Below are positions 55,841 through 64,000 of a DNA stretch of 64,000 nt, piece after piece; position 1 is the stretch's first letter, and every line of letters starts with the position of its first letter. This DNA is from Sulfuricella sp. T08 (GTDB lineage Bacteria; Pseudomonadota; Gammaproteobacteria; Burkholderiales; Sulfuricellaceae): assembly GCF_000971475.1 (NCBI RefSeq), contig NZ_DF967552.1:19455-83454 (forward strand). The letters are read 5' to 3'. The position numbers were made by a program, and so were the translations under genes. Under the pieces are notes generated by a model. The model worked only from the letters and a program-made list of their open reading frames with translations, was not told the origin of the DNA and did no database searches.

Positions 55841-57103
55841 TCAGCCGATTTTTCTTTTCAGGATGTCGGCGAACTGGTCGACGCCCATGACTCCGAACAG
55901 GGCGCGGATCATTTCATTGGCATTACGGACCAGCAATTTCTTGCCACCACAGTTCAATCCAACCAGTACACCAACAAAATCTCCGATACTGACGAAATCC
56001 ACGCGAGACACATCAGCCATATCCAGGTAAACCTCGCTGCGCGAGGCGGCAAAATTTTTCAGCTCCTGCAGTTGCTGGGCACTATCAGCCGAAATCACGC
56101 CGCTCATGAAAAAGGTGTCCTCGTCATGAGGCAGTTCATCCGGAGCATCGACCATTGCCACCGCAACCGGTTGCCTGCATTGGGGCATGGCCTCCCAGGA
56201 CGGCGGCGACACTTCGAAAGTGATGGCGTACTCCACCGCCAAATCCTCGAATTCAGCCTCCATTTCCTGGCATTGGTAGAGGTTGAGCAACAGCTGCCAG
56301 TGGGCCTGCTCATCCTCGCTGCCCTGCCCGAGCAAAGCCTTTAGCAGATCCGTTACGTGCGGAACGCTTATTGGCGTGATTTTCTTTCCGCTTTTTTTCA
56401 AACCTTGCAGAGTCTCCACCAGGCGACGACTGCCCGAGGCGTCCAACCCCTCCAGCCGGGCAAAATCCAGCCGCAGGCCGGCACCCTTCTGCGCAACTTG
56501 CTCCAGGTTCAGGAACAGGGAATCCTTGTCCCCCTGCAAAATACCGGTCAGGGCAACATAGCCTTCAACGGCAGCCCCTCCTCCCGCTTTGGGGTTTTCG
56601 GTCTGGGCGCCCGACACCTTGCCATCACTCCAGGTCGGTGCACTGCGCTCGAACTTGACAACGAACTCCAGCGCAAGCTCTTCGAACTGTGCCTTCTTGC
56701 CCTGAATCTGGTAAATATCGAACAACATCATCCAGGGCTTGAGCTCTTTTCTATCGGCATTGTTCTTGACGAAGTCCAGCAGCAGCGCGGCGGCTTGATC
56801 GGGATGGTCGCTGGCATAGAGAATCGCCGCCTCCTCCACCGCCGAATACATTTCTGCGGTGTCCACAGCTCCAGCACCCCCTACCGTATTCGTTTCGGCT
56901 TGAGGCGGTGGAGGAGAAGGAACTGCCGTCGGTTTGGGCGAAACTGCAGGTTGCTGCTCCAAAGCAACCGTCTTCGGCGCCACCGGCTGCGCGGTCGGGG
57001 TTGACAGCGGAGTTACCTGCGGGCGAGGATTGGCGGCAGCAGGCGCACGAAGCTTGGCTTGCGACGTTTCTTCTGGCTTCTTGCGAAAAAATGAAAACAC
57101 CAC
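55841..57103 (-). CDS. Double STAS-like protein with Pro-rich N-terminus
   Basis: 420 residues. A Pro/Ala-rich disordered start (about 1-75) leads to two repeats of a helical segment (about 85-155 and 240-300) plus a STAS-like domain (about 180-245 and 325-410). The two units are similar, for example LAVEYAITFEVSPPSW and LALEFVVKFERSAPTW, showing internal duplication. The phospho-acceptor Ser of anti-sigma antagonists is replaced in the second STAS by DMADVSRVDF and in the first by DASGSR. It may be a structural or scaffolding protein. No partner is adjacent. Confidence 0.75.
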   Translation of the reverse strand: MVFSFFRKKPEETSQAKLRAPAAANPRPQVTPLSTPTAQPVAPKTVALEQQPAVSPKPTAVPSPPPPQAETNTVGGAGAVDTAEMYSAVEEAAILYASDHPDQAAALLLDFVKNNADRKELKPWMMLFDIYQIQGKKAQFEELALEFVVKFERSAPTWSDGKVSGAQTENPKAGGGAAVEGYVALTGILQGDKDSLFLNLEQVAQKGAGLRLDFARLEGLDASGSRRLVETLQGLKKSGKKITPISVPHVTDLLKALLGQGSEDEQAHWQLLLNLYQCQEMEAEFEDLAVEYAITFEVSPPSWEAMPQCRQPVAVAMVDAPDELPHDEDTFFMSGVISADSAQQLQELKNFAASRSEVYLDMADVSRVDFVSIGDFVGVLVGLNCGGKKLLVRNANEMIRALFGVMGVDQFADILKRKIG

Positions 57104-57136
57104 TGCGGGTCAACCAAGTATATTTATAAGTGAACC

Positions 57137-57166
57137 ATTATAAGGCCGCTCAGCTTGCATGAGCAA
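57137..57166 (-). promoter_or_regulatory. Candidate sigma-70 promoter of the STAS gene
   Basis: On the minus strand TTGCTC (57166-57161) and TATAAT (57142-57137) are separated by 18 bases, ending 33 bp before the gene start. The -10 is perfect, the -35 matches at four of six. It overlaps the end of the metal permease region. Confidence 0.4.
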
Positions 57167-57178
57167 TAAGGGATAATC

Positions 57179-57952
57179 CTATTTGGCAATGCTTCTGGAC
57201 GGGCTGGGACCCAAACTGTAGATTGCAATTCCGACCAGCGCCAAAGTCCACACCACCACTGCGCCGGAAGGCAAGTCAAACAACACCGAAAGCCCCAACC
57301 CCAGGATGTAGCCTGCTGCGCCAACAGCATAGCCCACCGCCAGCCGGATACGGGACGAATAAAGGCGGCAAGCCAGTGCCGGAACAATCAGGCTGGCGAA
57401 CACCAGGTACACGCCGACCAACTGCACCGAGGTGGTGACGGCAAAGGCGAACAAGCCGTAGAATCCGAATCGTCCGAGTCTATCCCTCAACCCGAACCAC
57501 AGGGCCAGGATGATGGCTGCGAGGACGGCCACCGGCAGCAACTGCGCCGTGCTCACCCACAGAATCTGACCTGCCAGCAAATCCCTGAGATGTTCGCCGC
57601 CATGCGGATTGTTGGCCACCAGCAGCATTCCACCACTGGCGGCCAGCACGAACAGCACGCCGATCAGCGCCTCCTGCACGTCCGGCCAGCGCCTTTCCAT
57701 CCAGGTCAGCAGCAACGCCCCGAGCAGGGCGGCCGACACCGCGGCAACCTGCGCCACCCAGCCTTCCGGTTCGAAGCCCATCCGGTCCGCCGCGATGACC
57801 CCAAGGGTGGCGATCTGGGCAATTGCCAGATCGATGAACACGATACTGCGAGACAGCACCTGCATCCCCATCGGAACATGGGTTGACAGGACCAGCAGGC
57901 CGGCCAGGAAGGCTGGAACAAGAATGGAAAGACTCAAGGCATCGAGGTTCAT
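57179..57952 (-). CDS. Metal ABC transporter permease (ZnuB/TroC family)
   Basis: 257-residue inner-membrane permease with about eight segments, typical of ABC-3 metal permeases. The STHVPMGMQVLSRSIVFIDLAIAQIATLGV stretch near residue 24 is the characteristic start, and the GYAVGAAGYILGLGLS region near residue 208 is the family's conserved helix. Probably imports Zn2+ or Mn2+. The ATPase subunit is absent: the next gene downstream is the STAS protein. The start overlaps the binding-protein gene stop by four bases. Confidence 0.87.
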   Translation of the reverse strand: MNLDALSLSILVPAFLAGLLVLSTHVPMGMQVLSRSIVFIDLAIAQIATLGVIAADRMGFEPEGWVAQVAAVSAALLGALLLTWMERRWPDVQEALIGVLFVLAASGGMLLVANNPHGGEHLRDLLAGQILWVSTAQLLPVAVLAAIILALWFGLRDRLGRFGFYGLFAFAVTTSVQLVGVYLVFASLIVPALACRLYSSRIRLAVGYAVGAAGYILGLGLSVLFDLPSGAVVVWTLALVGIAIYSLGPSPSRSIAK

Positions 57953-58857
57953 TTAAGCGCACCTAGTAGCTTCTGCACCGTATCGTCGAACAGCCCGAAC
58001 AAATCCTTTGCCTGCTCCGAACCGCCAACGGTAAAGGGCAGATCCACTGCCGGAATTTTCGCCCGCTCCGTCAGCCACTCGGAGGCGCGCGCGTCATTGT
58101 AGGCGGCGCGTATCACCATTTTTGCCGGTTGCCGCTGGAGTTGCCCGAGCAACCCAGACAGGTAGGCACTGCTCGGCTCGACACCGGGCTTCGGCTCCAG
58201 CGCGGCCACCTGCTTCAGCCCCAGCCAGTTCTCCAGATAGGGAAACCCTTTGTGCTGAACGACGATAGGAATTCCCTTGAGGGGCGCAGCCAGCTTTTCC
58301 CAGTTGGTGATGGCCATTTTCCAGCGTGCTGCGAACTGGACATGGCGCTGCCGGTAATATTCGGCATTGGCGGCATCGATCTCAGCCAGGCGTTTTGCCA
58401 GCGCATCCGCCACCAGCGCGATGTTGCGTGGGTCGGTCTGGATGTGCGGATTGCCGCCCGGATGCACGTCGCCCTCGGCGCGGTCGAGGCGGGTGGGGAT
58501 TTCCAGCATGCGCACGTAATGCGCCGCCTCGAAGTAGCCGGGCTGCCCCGGCTGAATTTTCGGATTGCCAGTTTGGCGCAACAGGATAGGCAGCCAGCCA
58601 ACCTCCAGTTCCGCCCCGGTGCAGGCCAGCATATCGGCGCCACGGGCGCGCGCCATCAGGCTGGGCTTGGCTTCGACGCGGTGCGGATCCTGCAGGGCGT
58701 TGGTGGCGTTGTACACGGACACCTTGTCGCCGCCCAGCTCCTGCGCCAGCGCACCCCACTCCGGCTCGCAGGCGAGAATGTTGAGGCCGGCAAAGGCCGG
58801 CAGGGTGAAGACGCAAAGGAGTGCGCCTAGGGAAATTTTCGCGATTCGTTCAAACAT
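57949..58857 (-). CDS. Metal-binding ABC transporter periplasmic protein (ZnuA/TroA family)
   Basis: 302-residue exported solute-binding protein with a Sec signal (GALLCVFTLPAFA). Likely metal ligands are His59 (QDPHRVEAKPS), His138 (GGNPHIQTD) and His202 (QHKGFPY), plus a downstream Asp or Glu. The His-rich loop of some ZnuA proteins is missing. Metal specificity is probably zinc, by analogy. It is the third gene of a small-protein, porin, binding-protein, permease run; translationally coupled to the permease. Confidence 0.87.
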   Translation of the reverse strand: MFERIAKISLGALLCVFTLPAFAGLNILACEPEWGALAQELGGDKVSVYNATNALQDPHRVEAKPSLMARARGADMLACTGAELEVGWLPILLRQTGNPKIQPGQPGYFEAAHYVRMLEIPTRLDRAEGDVHPGGNPHIQTDPRNIALVADALAKRLAEIDAANAEYYRQRHVQFAARWKMAITNWEKLAAPLKGIPIVVQHKGFPYLENWLGLKQVAALEPKPGVEPSSAYLSGLLGQLQRQPAKMVIRAAYNDARASEWLTERAKIPAVDLPFTVGGSEQAKDLFGLFDDTVQKLLGALK

Positions 58858-58866
58858 GACAGCTCC

Positions 58867-60273
58867 TTAATACTTGTGGGCACCGTGAGCGCCAAGGCTC
58901 ATCTGGTATTGCAGGAAAATCTGGTTGTCCGTCACGCCCTGGCGCGACTTGTCCTGAGCGAGCTGCAGCCGGATGCGGCTGAACTCGCTCGGGTTGTAGT
59001 CCACCATGAAGGACTGGCGGCTGGGATCGTGATCCGGTCGCAACAGGTTGGCATTGTTTACGCCGTAATCGATGTTGCCGTGATCCAGTCGCTCGGTGCG
59101 CAGGCCCGCCCGCCAGTAGGGTGCGAACTGATAGATACCCTGGAGATACCAGCCAGACTGGGCGGCGTTATAGTTTCCCGTCGAGGTGCCGAGGGAAGCC
59201 ACATTCACGTCGTAGGTCAGATTACCGTCCTCGACCCGGCGCAGGTATTCCCCTTGCAGCTTGAAGTTGGTATAGACCGGATTGCCATTGGGCGCCCACT
59301 TCCAGACGCCGTCCGCCACCCACAGCTTGCTGTTGCCGCTGAATCGATTGGTCACGCCAGCATTGAAGGCATCCACGTCGTTCCAGATGCGATCCTGGGG
59401 TGACGTGGCCAGCAGGGACATACCCGCCCGCCAGCTGTTGTTCGTCCCCACATCACCTCCCGCATGGGCGTAGAGAGCGCTGGCCCCAGCCCCGTTCTTG
59501 TCGCGCCCGGTGCCGGGAAAACTCGCGCCGCGCCCCAGTTCCGCGCCAAGCTCGACAAAGGTATCGGTGGGCGCCAGCCAGCGCACCTGCACGCCATCGT
59601 TGTTGAACTGACCGCCGAGGAAGGCCTGGTAGGCCAGCGGCGCATCGACAAAATCCCAGGTGTGGGCGTGCTGCTCGTTGAGGTAGCCGATGCCGGAAAA
59701 GTATCGGCCCGCCTTGACCGTCAACCCGTGGGACAAGCCCAGGGTCTGGATGAAAGCCTCTTCGGTGGATACGGTGTTGTCCGGGTGGATGGAGAAATTC
59801 AGGCCGCCGGCAAAATACGGGTCCACGTTAGCGTAGATGCCCAGTTCCGTCTCCGCCAGGCTGAAACCGCGCTGGGGCGAGACATCGGCCAGCACGCCGC
59901 CGGGCAGGTGGAAGCCGGTGATCTGGTAGCCGGCAGGATCCTTGGAGTGGTTGCCGTAGATTCCGGACAGGATCAGTGAAATACCCGGATTGAAGGCGTT
60001 GATCGCGGCGGGCGGTGTGGCTTGGGGCGCGACTGCGGCCTGGACGGCCTTTTCCTCAGCCTTCCCGGCCTTCTCCAGCGCGTTTCCGGCGGTGCTTTCA
60101 GCCTGTTGCAGGCGTTTTTCCAGGGCCTGGATGCGTACTTCGTAGCTTTCCTTCATCTGTTTGATCTGCTCGCGGATTTGCGCCAGCTCGGCGCTGTCCG
60201 CTGCGTGTGCGCTCAGCGGTGCAGCAAGGGCGAGTGCGATACTCGCCGCAAGAGTTTTGCGTTTGAATGACAT
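58867..60273 (-). CDS. Coiled-coil porin-like outer-membrane protein
   Basis: 468 residues. A Sec signal (ASIALALAAPLSAHA) is followed by a coiled-coil of about 50 residues (LAQIREQIKQMKESYEVRIQALEKRLQQAE) and a large beta-barrel. Position in front of a metal-binding protein gene suggests a role in metal passage across the outer membrane, an inference. Its C-terminus is His-rich (GAHGAHKY) rather than ending in the usual Phe. Downstream gap to the binding-protein gene is 9 bp. Confidence 0.83.
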   Translation of the reverse strand: MSFKRKTLAASIALALAAPLSAHAADSAELAQIREQIKQMKESYEVRIQALEKRLQQAESTAGNALEKAGKAEEKAVQAAVAPQATPPAAINAFNPGISLILSGIYGNHSKDPAGYQITGFHLPGGVLADVSPQRGFSLAETELGIYANVDPYFAGGLNFSIHPDNTVSTEEAFIQTLGLSHGLTVKAGRYFSGIGYLNEQHAHTWDFVDAPLAYQAFLGGQFNNDGVQVRWLAPTDTFVELGAELGRGASFPGTGRDKNGAGASALYAHAGGDVGTNNSWRAGMSLLATSPQDRIWNDVDAFNAGVTNRFSGNSKLWVADGVWKWAPNGNPVYTNFKLQGEYLRRVEDGNLTYDVNVASLGTSTGNYNAAQSGWYLQGIYQFAPYWRAGLRTERLDHGNIDYGVNNANLLRPDHDPSRQSFMVDYNPSEFSRIRLQLAQDKSRQGVTDNQIFLQYQMSLGAHGAHKY

Positions 60274-60346
60274 GACAACCTCGTGAAAAAAATCAACGGC
60301 GGCAACCGGCTTTTAGGCCGGTTAGCGAAACAACATATGATTGATT

Positions 60347-60661
60347 CTAGGCGAGGCGGGGTGGGCCGCGGGAAAGGTAGGTGCGTAGCGGTGCGGAAAA
60401 GAACAGGAGAAAAAATACCGCGGCCAGCATGGTGGCCGCTTCCTGGATGGTGAACACCGGCGGCGAGGACGGGGCCGCGCCGCCGATACCGGCATAAACC
60501 ACGCACTTGTCGCAGGCTGGCGAGTGGGGCAGATGCTTGTCCTGCTGCGACTGAGTCGGCACGCCATCCGCGAAGTGCGACAGGGCGTGCAGCACCGCTC
60601 CCTGCTGGGCGAAAAGCAGGACAAAGGCGAGCCACAGAAGAAATAGTAGACGCGAATTCAT
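60347..60661 (-). CDS. Small membrane protein with Cys/His motif (DUF2946-like)
   Basis: 104 residues. One N-terminal hydrophobic segment (near 5-20), HSPACDKCVVYAG near residue 45, and a second hydrophobic segment near 70-90. HALSH and HSPACDKC are plausible metal ligands and match the DUF2946 layout, which occurs next to metal transport genes. The ATG at 60661 is chosen over an in-frame ATG 12 codons upstream. First gene of the metal-uptake run; a Zur site was sought upstream and not found. Confidence 0.65.
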   Translation of the reverse strand: MNSRLLFLLWLAFVLLFAQQGAVLHALSHFADGVPTQSQQDKHLPHSPACDKCVVYAGIGGAAPSSPPVFTIQEAATMLAAVFFLLFFSAPLRTYLSRGPPRLA

Positions 60662-60693
60662 TGTCTTATCATCACGCAAGCGGATGAAATGTG

Positions 60694-61587
60694 TCAAGGC
60701 TTCTTCTTCGCGCGTGGATGAGCGGCATCATAAACCTTCGCAAGATGCTGAAAATCCAGGTGTGTGTACACCTGCGTCGTCGAGATATTCGCATGTCCGA
60801 GCATTTCCTGCACCGCGCGCAGGTCGCCGCTGGACTGCAGCACATGGCTGGCAAAAGAATGGCGCAACACATGCGGATGCACTTCCGCCGAAATGCCCAG
60901 CTTGAGAGCCCATTGCTTGACGCGGTACTGCACGGCGCGTGGCGTCAGACGAGCGCCATTTTTGCCGACAAACAATGCGTATTCTTCTGGCCTGGCGAGC
61001 TTTTCCCGCTCCGGCAGCCAGTTTCTCACCGCCTCCAGAGCGAAACGACCCACCGGCACTTCACGGGTCTTGCTGCCCTTGCCGGTGACCCGCACCATGC
61101 CGGCGGCAAGATCAATCTGACTTAGCGGCAGATTGACGAGTTCGGAAAGACGCAGGCCGGAGGAATAGAACAGCTCGAACATCGCCTTGTCGCGCAGGGC
61201 AAGGGGATCGCCATCAACGGGGATCTCCATAAGGCGTGCGGCTTCGTCTGGCGACAGCGCCTGCGGCAAAGCTTTGACGGATTTCGGAGCGCGCATACCG
61301 GCGCAGGGGTTGCTGGCAAAACCATGGTCGCGGGCAAGCCAGGCATAGAAACCCCGCCAGGCAGAAAGCATGCGAGCCAGCGTTTTGCCACCCAGGCCGC
61401 GGCCGTGCAATTGTGCGATAAAGCGCCGAATCTGGTGGACTTGCAGCTGATCGAGAGGGGTCTCACCTGCCAGCCTCAGCAGCTCGGTCACGTCGCGACC
61501 GTAGTTGCTGCAGGTCAAGGGGGACAGGCGGCGCTCGCTGGCGAGATGGCCGAGAAAGGCTTGCAGATACGCCGCGCCTGGGCTCAT
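60694..61587 (-). CDS. xerC: Tyrosine recombinase XerC
   Basis: 297-residue recombinase for chromosome dimer resolution at dif. N-terminal SAM-like core-binding domain (about 1-95) and a catalytic domain with Arg in SSGLRLSEL near residue 150, Lys in GKGSKTREV near residue 172, HVLRHSFASH near residue 243, and the His of LGHANISTTQVYTH near residue 265 with the nucleophile Tyr in this last motif. Length and neighbours (DUF484, dapF upstream) match the common proteobacterial dapF-DUF484-xerC order, so this is XerC and not a phage integrase. Confidence 0.94.
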   Translation of the reverse strand: MSPGAAYLQAFLGHLASERRLSPLTCSNYGRDVTELLRLAGETPLDQLQVHQIRRFIAQLHGRGLGGKTLARMLSAWRGFYAWLARDHGFASNPCAGMRAPKSVKALPQALSPDEAARLMEIPVDGDPLALRDKAMFELFYSSGLRLSELVNLPLSQIDLAAGMVRVTGKGSKTREVPVGRFALEAVRNWLPEREKLARPEEYALFVGKNGARLTPRAVQYRVKQWALKLGISAEVHPHVLRHSFASHVLQSSGDLRAVQEMLGHANISTTQVYTHLDFQHLAKVYDAAHPRAKKKP

Positions 61588-61613
61588 TGGGTCTCCCTCA
61601 AAAAAGCTATTGA

Positions 61614-61732
61614 ACCGCAGAGGACGCGGAGGAATTCAAAGGCGTACATGCCGATGTGCGCTCACCAAGAGGGACGTTCGGCGTAAGCTCCTGGTCTTGT
61701 TTTTCCTCTGTGTCCTCCGCGTCCTCTGCGGT
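61614..61732. repeat. Palindromic intergenic element, copy 3 (perfect 20-bp arms)
   Basis: ACCGCAGAGGACGCGGAGGA (61614-61633) is exactly the reverse complement of 61713-61732. The 79-nt centre has no open frame of note. It fills the gap between DUF484 and xerC and is the most perfect of the three family members in the window. Confidence 0.85.
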
Positions 61733-61745
61733 AAAACGCCGTTTT

Positions 61746-62393
61746 CTACTTTAGGTAGCGCAGCAGCGCCGCGCTGACCAGTTCACCCAACCGTTTCAGG
61801 TAGAGCGTGCCCATCTCCGGGTAGAAGCGCTGCACATCTTCGCTGGCCAAGGCGAGCAGGCCGAAGGACTGCTCCGAGCGCATCGCCACATAGGCGAATG
61901 AACGCAGATTCGGGCCAGCCTCGCCGAACCAGGAAGGCGCTTCCTCAAGCAACTGCGGGCCGCATTTCGGCGTGACCAGCTCGTCTGCGAATGCGCACAT
62001 TTCGATCGTCGCCCCCATGAATTCCGGCCGTGCCGGCAAATCTGCGCCGGCCCAGATGCGTATCGCCACGTGAGGCACGTCGAAATCCTCACGCAGATTG
62101 AAATAAGCCGTGTTCAGCACGCTGTCCAGATCGCGCGCACCGAGCAGCGACAGGCTGAGGCGGTGCATTTTTTCGCTGATGGCGTCATTTTCCTCACCAA
62201 ACTGGATCAACTCCCGCAGCTTGGTTTCCAGCAGCCGGTTCTTGTCGCGCAGCGCCAGTTGCTGGCGCTCGGCGATGGATATCGCCCGGCCCCCGTGGGG
62301 GTGGGGGATAAATATTTCCGCCAGCAGCGCGGAATGTTGTTCGAAAAACTCAGGATTTTCATGCAAATACTGCGCGACCGCTTCCGAATTCAT
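61746..62393 (-). CDS. DUF484 (GAF-like) family protein
   Basis: 215 residues. The N-terminal part (EAVAQYLHENPEFFEQHSALLAEIFIPHPHGGRAISIAERQ) is the DUF484 hallmark, followed by a short coiled coil (RDKNRLLETKLRELIQFG) and a GAF-like domain ending AALLRYLK. Function unknown; always near xerC in proteobacteria. GGGGGAGAAAAAAG precedes the ATG. Transcribed between dapF and xerC. Confidence 0.9.
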   Translation of the reverse strand: MNSEAVAQYLHENPEFFEQHSALLAEIFIPHPHGGRAISIAERQQLALRDKNRLLETKLRELIQFGEENDAISEKMHRLSLSLLGARDLDSVLNTAYFNLREDFDVPHVAIRIWAGADLPARPEFMGATIEMCAFADELVTPKCGPQLLEEAPSWFGEAGPNLRSFAYVAMRSEQSFGLLALASEDVQRFYPEMGTLYLKRLGELVSAALLRYLK

Positions 62394-62412
62394 TCTTTTT
62401 TCTCCCCCTTGT

Positions 62413-63243
62413 TCATAAATTAATTTCGCCTTCGAATACCGTCACTGCCGGGCCGGTCATCCTGACCGGTTGTCCCTTGCCTTCCCAGCGGATGATCAAC
62501 TCACCGCCCCGGGTTGTCACCCGCACCTCGTCATCCAGCAATCCGCGCATGATCCCCGCCACCACTGCGGCACAGGCGCCAGTGCCGCAAGCCAGGGTTT
62601 CGCCGGCGCCGCGCTCGTAAACCCGCAGCTTGATGCGGCCACGATCGAGTACCTGCATGAAGCCTGCGTTAACCCGCGCCGGAAAGCTCGGGTGGCTTTC
62701 GATCTGCGGCCCCTCCACGGCAACCGCCGCGCCATCCGCATCTTCCACCAACTGTACCGCATGGGGGTTACCCATGGACAGCACGCTGACTTCTGCGAGT
62801 TTACCTTCCAGGCCAAGTAAATAGGTGAGCGCGCGTTTTTCGGCGACGAACGGAATCTCCACCGGCTCGAAGCGTGGCACGCCCATGTTCACTGTCACCT
62901 GGCCGTTCGGCTCGAGACGCGGCACGATGATACCGGAAGCTGTTTCCACACGAATCTCGATTTTCGGGCTCAGCGCTTTGTCGTGCACGAAGCGCACGAA
63001 GCAGCGCGCGCCGTTGCCGCACTGCTCGACCTCGCCGCCGTCGGCATTGAAGATACGATAGCGGAAATCCGCGTCGGGCCGGGTGGCGCGTTCCACCAGC
63101 AAAATCTGGTCGCAACCGATGCCGAAATGGCGATCGGCGATGAACTTGAACTGGGCCGGGCTCAAATTCACGCTTTGCGAAATCGCGTCGAACACCACGA
63201 AATCGTTGCCTAGGCCATGCATTTTGGTAAATTTCAGGAGCAT
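62413..63243 (-). CDS. dapF: Diaminopimelate epimerase DapF
   Basis: 276 residues. Converts LL- to meso-diaminopimelate for lysine and peptidoglycan. Catalytic Cys pair: CGNGARC near residue 75 and [12 protein letters not shown] near residue 220. [12 protein letters not shown] at the N-terminus fixes the ATG at 63243. It overlaps the upstream CoA-binding gene by 10 bp and is followed at 20 bp by DUF484. Confidence 0.96.
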   Translation of the reverse strand: MLLKFTKMHGLGNDFVVFDAISQSVNLSPAQFKFIADRHFGIGCDQILLVERATRPDADFRYRIFNADGGEVEQCGNGARCFVRFVHDKALSPKIEIRVETASGIIVPRLEPNGQVTVNMGVPRFEPVEIPFVAEKRALTYLLGLEGKLAEVSVLSMGNPHAVQLVEDADGAAVAVEGPQIESHPSFPARVNAGFMQVLDRGRIKLRVYERGAGETLACGTGACAAVVAGIMRGLLDDEVRVTTRGGELIIRWEGKGQPVRMTGPAVTVFEGEINL

Positions 63244-63662
63244 AAAGCCACGTAATCCTTGTAGATGCAGCGATCCATCACCACTGTCATGCCGGCGACG
63301 CGAGCCCGTTCTGCCGCAGCCTCGTTGACGATGCCTTCCTGGATCCAGATTGCCGGCAATTGTAAGGCAATACATTCGTCAACAATAGCGTCCAGATATT
63401 CTGCGGCCCGAAACACGTCCACCAGATCGATTGGACCCGGGATGTCGCGCAAGGACGCGTAGGCTTTTTGCCCGAGAACCTCCGCAGTGGCAGGGCGCAC
63501 CGGAATGATGTTGAAGCCGAAACCCTGCATCGCTTTCGCCACGAAATAGCTGGGACGATCAGGCTTGGGCGACAGCCCGAGCACAGCAATATTTTTGATT
63601 TTTTTCAGGAGGGCGCGGATCTCCGCGTCATCCGGATTCTGGAAACTCACAAATTTCCCCAT
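63234..63662 (-). CDS. CoA-binding domain protein (YccU-like)
   Basis: 142-residue Rossmann-like CoA-binding protein. [19 protein letters not shown] near residue 28, IPVRPA near residue 53, [10 protein letters not shown] near residue 82 and [11 protein letters not shown] near residue 106 are the family landmarks. Function unknown; often next to dapF. It overlaps the upstream methyltransferase gene end by 16 bp. Confidence 0.9.
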   Translation of the reverse strand: MGKFVSFQNPDDAEIRALLKKIKNIAVLGLSPKPDRPSYFVAKAMQGFGFNIIPVRPATAEVLGQKAYASLRDIPGPIDLVDVFRAAEYLDAIVDECIALQLPAIWIQEGIVNEAAAERARVAGMTVVMDRCIYKDYVALCS

Positions 63663-64000
63663 ATCAACAAATGGCGGTCGCTCACCGCTTCCACACGAAA
63701 CCCGAGCAGATTCGCGGCATGCAGCTGCTCACGCACTTCCTCCGGCCGGTAGGCCGCCAGCAATGAATTGTGGAAATCCCGGCGCAGCACCGGCGGTGCC
63801 TCGCCAGCATAACGCCCGGCAAGCTGACCCGCCTCTGCGAACGAGGCGGGTCGCATCAAATCCATGATCAGCACGGGCGCGCCGGGCTTTGCCATCTGTC
63901 TTACAGTTTCCCACAGTACCGCCGGATCGTCGAGATGGTGCAACAGGCTATTGCTGATTACCGCATCGAACTGCAGCGCCGCCAGACCCTCGTCCGGCAG
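63647..64000 (-). CDS. Class I SAM-dependent methyltransferase, C-terminal part
   Basis: The last 117 residues of a methyltransferase whose start lies beyond the window edge. The frame reads FDAVISNSLLHHLDD, the motif II/III region of class I enzymes, then VLIMDLMRP and [15 protein letters not shown]. It overlaps the CoA-binding gene by 16 bp. Substrate unknown. Confidence 0.83.
   Translation of the reverse strand: MPDEGLAALQFDAVISNSLLHHLDDPAVLWETVRQMAKPGAPVLIMDLMRPASFAEAGQLAGRYAGEAPPVLRRDFHNSLLAAYRPEEVREQLHAANLLGFRVEAVSDRHLLIWGNL

Noticed and set aside
60662-60693. Zur or Fur box upstream of the metal-uptake genes
   Set aside because: The short gap contains AT-rich sequence but no convincing palindrome of the Zur or Fur type.
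60694-61587. Tyrosine recombinase as evidence for a genomic island
   Set aside because: Its neighbours DUF484 and dapF and its length identify housekeeping XerC, not a phage or island integrase.

Overview
The window is about 64 kb of chromosome from a Gram-negative, denitrifying bacterium. The gene content and order (menaquinone genes, a Sec-type nos cluster, argB, hslVU, xerC-DUF484-dapF, a PEP-CTERM protein) fit a betaproteobacterium, probably in the Nitrosomonadales/Sulfuricellaceae area; that placement is inferred from gene content and was not computed. No rRNA, tRNA, CRISPR array or intact insertion sequence was seen.

Region 1 (1-18055, all minus strand) is a respiratory island. A clade II (Sec-dependent) nitrous oxide reductase cluster, nosZ, two c-type cytochrome genes, nosB, nosD, nosG, nosH, nosF, nosL and nosY, sits inside a split menaquinone pathway: menB, menA, a tlpA-like thioredoxin gene and menC on one side, ubiE/menG, menE, menF and menD on the other. 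The likely electron path is menaquinol to NosGH to the cytochromes c to NosZ. Four FNR/DNR-type palindromes lie before nosZ and the cytochrome genes, and a strong intrinsic terminator follows nosZ.

Region 2 (18268-27762) holds a chemoreceptor, a truncated nosL-like remnant, a NarX/NarL-like two-component pair with a cytosolic GAF sensor, siroheme synthase cysG, an FKBP isomerase, and an ovoA-ovoB pair for ovothiol synthesis.

Region 3 (27763-34245) looks like accessory DNA. It contains a compact ABC-three-component (ABC-3C) conflict system (SMEK-domain protein, MC6-like middle component, DUF2326 ATPase) flanked by gene-poor stretches, then a rhodanese, a divergent SelO-like pseudokinase gene, a candidate small RNA with terminator, and a small unknown protein.

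Region 4 (34366-53802) has dsbB, a HAD phosphatase, argB, hsp20, an unknown 516-residue protein, a hemN-like remnant, a large multi-PAS diguanylate cyclase, an ABC-F protein, an outer-membrane protein, a D-hydroxyacid dehydrogenase, an OmpR/EnvZ-like pair, a secreted SoxB-like metallophosphatase, a PEP-CTERM protein, an MFS transporter and a small unknown.

Region 5 (53823-64000, minus strand) is mostly housekeeping: hslU, hslV, a double-STAS protein, a metal-uptake operon (small Cys/His membrane protein, porin-like protein, binding protein, permease, but no ATPase), xerC, DUF484, dapF, a CoA-binding protein and a methyltransferase cut by the window edge. Three copies of a dispersed palindromic intergenic element with ends like ACCGCAGAGG...CCTCTGCGGT occur near 3.9, 17.2 and 61.7 kb.
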